Shown in pieces: positions 8,001-11,876 of a stretch of DNA of 14,141 bases. The translations under genes and the position numbers were made by a program. The DNA comes from Desulfobacterales bacterium (GTDB taxonomy: Bacteria; Desulfobacterota; Desulfobacteria; Desulfobacterales; Desulfobacteraceae). Every line of letters starts with the position of its first letter. Positions within the stretch are counted from its first letter, which is position 1. The stretch spans positions 1 through 14,141 of the forward strand of contig JAKSBB010000735.1 of the NCBI GenBank assembly GCA_022361315.1. The letters run 5' to 3'. The notes beneath the pieces are model-generated. The model saw only the letters and a program-made list of their open reading frames with translations. It had not been told where the DNA came from and ran no database searches.

Positions 8001-9207
8001 TGGCCACTGCACGGTCCGTGATTTCTTTCAGCTCATCGGCCATTGCTTTGCCCACGTCCCTGTCCTTCCAGGTGCAAATCAGGATTTTTAAAAAATTAAC
8101 AGCCGGCATGGCTGAGTAGTCCACCCACGTCAATTGTTCATCCCCATGACCGGGGCGGCCTAAACTGTCCAGAAATATCCCAGCCATCCCCTGTATCAGG
8201 GGCGTGTAAATGGAATCTTTCCTCAGGGCAGCATCAATGTGGGTCAGGGCCTGATCATATTTTTTACTTTCACCGGATTTAAGCAGCGCAAAGAGAAAAA
8301 ACATGCCGGGCAGACCGTCCAGAAATATTTTACGTTTCCGGGTACGTTTCTTCTTAAGGGAAAGGCTTTCTTCAAAGGAAACAAGCGCAGCGGCATTTTC
8401 ACCGAAAATCATCAACCGGCAACCCATCTGCGCCGCCCAGGCGTCCGGGAAATCGCCCTCAAAGCTCTCCAGAAAACAGCCGTGGGTTTCCATGTCCCCC
8501 CGGAACAATAGATCGCTCATTAAGAGGTATTTATCTTCCTGTGACCCATCTCGACTCAATAGGAACTTCCTGCCGTAGGTCACGAGATCCGGTGCCGGAT
8601 GAAGCCCCTGGCCGGCCTCGTAAATCGCATGGGCTAAAATCTTTCCCCGATTTTTCAGCGGCATCTTATCCACCAGTTCGCGGGAAAAGGGCTGATTAAA
8701 ATACAGCAGAAAGGGTGGATTCTCGGTTAATGTCTCGGGGGTGGCATCTAAACCATACCGATAGGCCATTTCCAATTCAATCTGAGGCCTTTTCATAAAC
8801 AGAGAGAACTGAAACGCGCGAAGGAACTGCTCATATGCCGTTGTACTATAGTGATGCATCCCCTCAAGAGCCGTCATTACGGAGAGGACAGCCATGGCAA
8901 TGGCATCAAAATTTCCGGATAGAAACAATGCTTTAACTACAGATCCCCTCACATTGTATGGACAGGCCACTCCTGAGGACAATTTCAAGACCTGCCCTTC
9001 CCCCGCCATCTCACGGAGTATCTCGCTCAGGTGTTTTGCTGTAAACACCTTGCCGTTATCGTCTTTAACCTCAAGTTGCTTCAGACAAGATAAGAGATCC
9101 TTCTGGCGGAACGCCATAACCTGGACAGCCAGAACATTAATAATGGCCTGCCGGGTTTCGGTCAAACCCTGGTATTCGGTCATTGAGAACAACTGCCGTT
9201 TTTTCAT
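5023..9207 (-). CDS. SNF2-family DNA helicase/translocase with a long N-terminal extension
   Basis: A 1394-residue protein; ATG 9207 has AAGG close upstream and the next Met (9183) has none. The C-terminal third is a complete SNF2 motor: motif I DDMGLGKT (964-971), motif II DEAQ (1058-1061), motif III TTGTPVENR (1085-1093), then after a Ser/Glu-rich linker (1185-1195) the second lobe with ALVFSQF (1246-1252), SLKAGGSGLNL (1300-1310) and the HRIGQT motif VI (1336-1341). Such motors move along double-stranded DNA and remodel bound proteins. The first 930 residues are unusual. Residues about 15-90 look like a winged helix, about 100-520 are helix-rich and repeat-like, 545-561 are packed with Tyr, Arg and Gly, and about 565-900 are beta-rich, partly resembling bacterial SNF2-associated regions. 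There is no SWIM zinc motif visible. It heads the operon with the cyclotransferase-like and kinase genes. Roles in DNA repair, transcription recycling or phage defence are all possible. Confidence 0.93.
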   Translation of the reverse strand: MKKRQLFSMTEYQGLTETRQAIINVLAVQVMAFRQKDLLSCLKQLEVKDDNGKVFTAKHLSEILREMAGEGQVLKLSSGVACPYNVRGSVVKALFLSGNFDAIAMAVLSVMTALEGMHHYSTTAYEQFLRAFQFSLFMKRPQIELEMAYRYGLDATPETLTENPPFLLYFNQPFSRELVDKMPLKNRGKILAHAIYEAGQGLHPAPDLVTYGRKFLLSRDGSQEDKYLLMSDLLFRGDMETHGCFLESFEGDFPDAWAAQMGCRLMIFGENAAALVSFEESLSLKKKRTRKRKIFLDGLPGMFFLFALLKSGESKKYDQALTHIDAALRKDSIYTPLIQGMAGIFLDSLGRPGHGDEQLTWVDYSAMPAVNFLKILICTWKDRDVGKAMADELKEITDRAVASGHTWLEAEARHLLFVLGKRGRNKKRAEKIHGKLGTTSLVSIVRDVPRWEKSLNALVHLGQTLAAACPEEQEEPSQRLVWLLEYHSRKKTADITPRLQKRTKKGGWTKGRAVAMKNLYRNHRTMEGLTDQDKAVCTTIEEHSYRRGYYRYGYGYPKTEYLFDLDAALPALVGHPLIFPGEDLSATVELVSGPPEVRLKKKGRGMRISMSPMPGSSGNRHVLVKEAPERFKLVNFTDTHEAISVLLGKKGLTIPAKARDRAAEAVTALSSRVSVHSDLALPEDAAHEVDADTTPNVHIVPFQEGISAEFWIRPFRDKGSYFKPGKGGRHVFVDTDGTTISATRDLNDEKKRTATLVSLCPTLGQKSPVAGRWQMGDPEEALEFLLEIGNLGEDAVLEWPKGEGFRVVNEVAEDRLELGIQKDREWFKATGALALDEKDSLDLRALMARLDQATGRFIPLDDGKFLALTRSLKERLEALKSCSEPDGSELVFPRLAGPVVVDLAETAGTLRADKAWKAHCKRLAEPVTPDVPGTLAAELRPYQETGFRWLARLAHWGVGACLADDMGLGKTLQAIAGLLLGADKGPSLVVAPLSVTLNWEEECRRFAPTLNPKLFGPGDRDVFLEELGPFDLVIASYGLLQTEADRLAKVSWQTVVLDEAQAIKNKNTKRSKAAMILRAEFRLITTGTPVENRLDELWNLFNFINPGLLGSHKRFRERFAVPVERDGDMEASRRLKQLISPFILRRLKSHVLSELPDKTEVTLLVEMSREEELLYEARRRKAVESIESSESESAGMRHLKILAELTGLRRLCCNPELVAPDSGVASSKLKVFGDTVDDLIRGNHKALVFSQFVGHLKILRRFLDQKDISYQYLDGATPAKERRRRISEFQSGRGDLFLISLKAGGSGLNLTAADYVIHMDPWWNPAVEDQASDRAHRIGQTRPVTVYRLVVKNSIEERIMKLHGEKRDLASNLLRGADMAGKISAEELLALLNQ

Positions 9208-9310
9208 ATACCTTCATCCCGGTCAATTCTGAAAAAATCAAAAATGACATGATCGGAGATAAACTTCAAGGGGTTGATTAGGCAGAATGAAAACCATACA
9301 GGTAAAAGGA

Positions 9311-9343
9311 GAAAAAATAGAACCCCGCCTGAACGGCGGGGTT
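9311..9343 (-). terminator. Rho-independent terminator after the SIMPL gene, probably bidirectional
   Basis: The arms aaccccgcc (9321-9329) and ggcggggtt (9335-9343) pair perfectly over nine bases with a 5-base loop. On the minus strand the stem is followed by CTATTTTTTC (9320-9311), a good U-tract. On the plus strand it is followed by TCTTT. It lies between the SIMPL gene end (9406) and the start of the helicase gene (9207), so it insulates the helicase operon from upstream transcription. The rest of the 198-base gap shows no clear gene; no convincing helicase promoter could be fixed. Confidence 0.9.
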
Positions 9344-9405
9344 TCTTTACACAGGTTCATCGGTATTTGTCAACAGGGGGAATGGACTTCCGCATAGCTT
9401 TTATC

Positions 9406-10110
9406 CTATTCACAGACCAATGAAAACACGACCTTCACCCTGTTCTCGATCTTTATCTGCCCGGGTGCATAGCTCTGCTGCCCCCGGCCCCCCATATCCG
9501 CTTCGGCGGCCATGAGCATATTCTTGCGAAAAACCCCGCTGTTCCCGGAGGATTCCTCGATCATGAAAGGCGTGCCGATATCACATGCCAGCGTCTGGGC
9601 CATCTGCTTTGCCTTATCTCTGGCATCGGTCAGAGCCAGTGTTCTTGCTTTCGCCTGAGCTTCGATCTTTTTTGAATATCCGTAGGCCACATCCTGGATA
9701 TTCATGCCTTTGAATTCGGTCAGCTTCTCCCAGAGATTCTGGTATTGAGAAAAATCCGTAAGCTTGAAGCTGATGGTGGATGCGGCGTAATATCCATCCT
9801 TAACCCTGCGGCCCTTATGGTGGCTCCACCGTTCCCCGATCTGTGGCCGGGTGGTCTGGATCTCCTTTTCCGGAATCTTTGATGCTTTAAGAAAAGAGAT
9901 GACGCCGGCAACCACCTCCCCCTGCAGGCTGGAAAGCGGCTTAATCTCCTGACCTGAATTTTCAATCCTCAGGTTCCAGTACATCTCATCGGGAACCACT
10001 TCCACAAATCCGGTACCCACCACGGACACGTAGGGTTTGTCGCTGAATGCCCAGGCAGGAACCGAGAGCATGAAGATGAAGAGCAGGCCTATGATGAAAA
10101 TCTTTTTCAT
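9406..10110 (-). CDS. SIMPL (DUF541) domain protein, exported
   Basis: The 234-residue protein begins with a classical signal peptide: KK at 2-3, a hydrophobic core to about residue 17, and an AWA site that predicts cleavage after A21. The mature part fits the SIMPL/DUF541 fold. It opens with VSVVGTGFVEVVPDEMYWNL (28-47), the family's strand with the G-x-G-x-x-x-x-x-P-D pattern. It continues with a helix and the partner segment IQTTRPQI (84-91), the YYAASTISFKLTD strand (107-119), and a helix rich in Ala and Lys (about 150-172) before the last strands. It is expected in the periplasm or outer surface. The family includes the E. coli oxidative-stress protein YggE and mammalian IRAK1BP1, but its molecular activity is not known. 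AAAGGAG lies about ten bases before ATG 10110. The gene is monocistronic, bounded by its own promoter candidate and terminator. Confidence 0.9.
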   Translation of the reverse strand: MKKIFIIGLLFIFMLSVPAWAFSDKPYVSVVGTGFVEVVPDEMYWNLRIENSGQEIKPLSSLQGEVVAGVISFLKASKIPEKEIQTTRPQIGERWSHHKGRRVKDGYYAASTISFKLTDFSQYQNLWEKLTEFKGMNIQDVAYGYSKKIEAQAKARTLALTDARDKAKQMAQTLACDIGTPFMIEESSGNSGVFRKNMLMAAEADMGGRGQQSYAPGQIKIENRVKVVFSLVCE

Positions 10111-10181
10111 GTTTTTTGTCTCCTTTTATTGGCGAATACTTATTGGAATAAGATAACTCATGTTTTGCAGAATATCCGTCT

Positions 10182-10210
10182 AATTTCTGCATTCCGGACA
10201 GAAATGTCAA
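10182..10210 (-). promoter_or_regulatory. Candidate sigma-70 promoter of the SIMPL gene with an embedded 23-bp palindrome
   Basis: On the minus strand a perfect TTGACA (10210-10205) is followed, after 17 bases, by a poor -10 hexamer GAAATT (10187-10182), giving a leader of about 65 bases. A perfect inverted repeat, ATTTCTG (10183-10189) and CAGAAAT (10199-10205) around a 9-base centre containing TCCGGA, fills nearly exactly the space from -35 to -10. That is a classical operator position. A further GCAGAA half-site lies at 10167-10172. The weak -10 would fit an activated or regulated promoter. Confidence 0.4.
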
Positions 10211-10239
10211 TAGAGGGATTCATGGAATCAGGTCTGCGC

Positions 10240-10266
10240 TTGTCAGTCCCGACGAATCAATATACA
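10240..10266 (+). promoter_or_regulatory. Weak candidate promoter for the methyltransferase-acyltransferase pair
   Basis: TTGTCA (10240-10245, five of six matches to the -35 consensus) is separated by 15 bases from TATACA (10261-10266, four of six matches to -10). The spacing is shorter than the usual 17. It lies about 55 bases before ATG 10321 in the 210-base divergent gap. No better candidate was seen on this strand. Confidence 0.25.
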
Positions 10267-10320
10267 CTTTCCCGAAAAGACGTTGACGCCCGATTGAATA
10301 TTTAACCCGGAAATTTAATC

Positions 10321-10908
10321 ATGTTGAGTACCATACTCGAATTGGGAACCATTGTTATTGTCTGTTTTGTGCTGACCAACATCGTCTGGACCAGTGTGAG
10401 ACTCGGGATGACCCCGACCCCCTCTTCCACAAAAGCAGTACGCGCCGTCAACAGCCTTTTGACCACCCATCTCCGGGGCAACACTGTAATTGATCTGGGT
10501 TCTGGCTGGGGAACGCTGCTGTTTGCCCTGGCAAAAAAACATCCCGCCATCTCCTTCACCGGATATGAGGTTTCCCTTTTCCCCTTTCTCTGGTCCAGGC
10601 TTCGATGCCGTTTTCTGGGGCTGGACAACTGCACCATTTTAAGACAGGACTTCTTCACAGTTCCCATAAAACGAGATGCAACTCTGGTATGTTATCTCAG
10701 CCCGGGACTGATGGCCAAGCTGAAGGAGAAACTGCAGATAGAAAGATGCGATGACCAGTTGATTATCACCAACACCTTCGGCATCAGACACCAGACGCCC
10801 CTGAAGGAAATCCGGCTTCAAGATGCATTCAACAACAGGGTCTACGCCTACAGGTTCGATCCCGATTCTGCTGATTTTCAATCAAATGAAAGGCAACACA
10901 AGCAATGA
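10321..10908 (+). CDS. Membrane-anchored class I SAM-dependent methyltransferase
   Basis: A 195-residue protein with one N-terminal hydrophobic helix (about 6-23) followed by a single Rossmann-type methyltransferase domain. Motif I is VIDLGSGWG (56-64), the acidic residue after strand 2 is E83 in TGYEVS, and the post-II/IV region is RQDFFTVP (108-115) and CYLSPGLM (124-131). The membrane anchor, the PSSTKAV stretch before motif I and the YLxPGL motif resemble the FAM173/ATPSCKMT-like group, whose eukaryotic members methylate lysine on membrane proteins. The substrate here is unknown. The start at ATG 10321 has no strong ribosome-binding site (GGAAAT is nearest); a start at Met30 would remove the anchor. 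The stop overlaps the acyltransferase start by ATGA (10905-10908), so the two are translated together. A lipid, acyl carrier or protein substrate linked to the neighbouring synthase is conceivable but unproven. Confidence 0.8.
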   Translation: MLSTILELGTIVIVCFVLTNIVWTSVRLGMTPTPSSTKAVRAVNSLLTTHLRGNTVIDLGSGWGTLLFALAKKHPAISFTGYEVSLFPFLWSRLRCRFLGLDNCTILRQDFFTVPIKRDATLVCYLSPGLMAKLKEKLQIERCDDQLIITNTFGIRHQTPLKEIRLQDAFNNRVYAYRFDPDSADFQSNERQHKQ

Positions 10909-11795
10909 AAAAGACCGTATTTATTTACTCCGGTGAGGGCACCCATGGCCCTGAGACAACATCTGATCTATTTAAAACAAGTGAAAAATGGCATGAAGCA
11001 AAAGCAATACTCCGGGATACATTCAATCTGAACCTGGAGCCCCTCTGGAACGAAAATCTGGGAAAACACACCTGCCCATTCTCACCGCTGCGCACACTGG
11101 TATCCCAGATATGCCTGGCCGACATATGGTCAAACTGGGGACATACACCGGACATTATGGTGGGACACAGCACCGGGGAACTGGCCGCCGCCTTTGAAGC
11201 CGGGTTTTACGCCCTGGAACAGGTGCTCGCCCTGGCCCATGACATCGGGCGCGCTGCGGCAAATTTAGAGGGGCGCATGGCCCACGGGTGGATGTCGGAC
11301 ACGGATAAGAGCGACATCCATATTTCCTCAATCAATTTCAGGCACAGAAGAAGAGGGATTCACGTGACCCTGAGTGATGTTCCGGACCGGATCGACGCGT
11401 TTCTGAAAGAAAAAGCTGACTTCACGCCCATGCCCCTGCCCCATCCCTGGCACCATCCGGCCTATGCCCCCTATACCGATCATTTAAAGGTGCAACCTTC
11501 CGCTACGATCGACCCCGGACATTTTATTTCAGGACTCACAGGGCAATGGGAAACCTGCCTGCCCGACACCCATTGGCAGGACTGGATGATCCGGCCCATT
11601 GATTTCATTGCCGCCATGGATAGCCTGAAAGACGGGCATCCGGATACGCATCTTACCGTCATTGAGATCGGAGCCCACCCCGTATTGGCCCCGGCCTGCA
11701 GGGGGCTTGGGGATTACATCCATGTCCCGTCCCTCTGCCGGGGAGAACCGGATGAGGCCTTTATTCTTGCCCAACGCCGGAAGCTTGAGGCGTAA
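10905..11795 (+). CDS. Stand-alone acyltransferase (FabD/PKS AT fold) with altered substrate pocket
   Basis: The 296-residue protein spans one AT domain of the malonyl-CoA:ACP transacylase superfamily. The nucleophile elbow GHSTGE places catalytic S89, HPWHHP (180-185) supplies the catalytic His, most likely H183, and EIGAHPVL (254-261) is the usual C-terminal AT motif. Two key positions differ from the norm. The N-terminal GQG is GEG, so the oxyanion-side Gln is E11. The residue 25 after the Ser, Arg in E. coli FabD (R117) and in malonyl or methylmalonyl ATs, is I114. In the family, loss of that Arg goes with non-carboxylated acyl substrates, as in some loading ATs. I infer that it handles an acyl starter, or has drifted toward hydrolysis. 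It is coupled by ATGA to the methyltransferase gene and converges on the synthase gene. PfaB of PUFA clusters is the nearest analogue by context; identity is not established. Confidence 0.88.
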   Translation: MKKTVFIYSGEGTHGPETTSDLFKTSEKWHEAKAILRDTFNLNLEPLWNENLGKHTCPFSPLRTLVSQICLADIWSNWGHTPDIMVGHSTGELAAAFEAGFYALEQVLALAHDIGRAAANLEGRMAHGWMSDTDKSDIHISSINFRHRRRGIHVTLSDVPDRIDAFLKEKADFTPMPLPHPWHHPAYAPYTDHLKVQPSATIDPGHFISGLTGQWETCLPDTHWQDWMIRPIDFIAAMDSLKDGHPDTHLTVIEIGAHPVLAPACRGLGDYIHVPSLCRGEPDEAFILAQRRKLEA

Positions 11796-11796
11796 G

Positions 11797-11810
11797 GCGT
11801 GGTACCACGC
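11797..11810. repeat. Perfect 14-bp palindrome between convergent genes
   Basis: gcgtggtaccacgc is fully self-complementary. It begins one base after the acyltransferase stop codon (11793-11795), and ten A residues (11811-11820) and the terminator hairpin follow it. As RNA it would form only a tight stem, so it is more likely a DNA site or incidental. Confidence 0.6.
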
Positions 11811-11855
11811 AAAAAAAAAAGGGCACCTGCATAACACAGGTGCCCTTATTATTTA
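11811..11855. terminator. Bidirectional rho-independent terminator between the acyltransferase and synthase genes
   Basis: aagggcacctg (11819-11829) and caggtgccctt (11837-11847) form an 11-bp perfect stem with a 7-base loop. Plus-strand transcripts continue with attattt. Minus-strand transcripts continue with the complement of ten A residues (11820-11811), an excellent U-tract. It therefore ends both the methyltransferase-acyltransferase operon and the synthase gene. Confidence 0.93.
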
Positions 11856-11876
11856 ACCGAAATCTTTTAACTCGGT

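Noticed and set aside
9287..9397. A 36-codon plus-strand frame in the helicase-SIMPL gap
   Set aside because: It runs straight through the terminator hairpin and its translation is not protein-like. The upstream AAAGGAG-like bases lie inside it rather than ahead of it.
10223..10238. A GG-N10-GC pattern resembling a sigma-54 promoter
   Set aside because: Only TGG and TGC match the consensus, the rest does not, and GG-N10-GC is frequent by chance. No enhancer-like site was seen.
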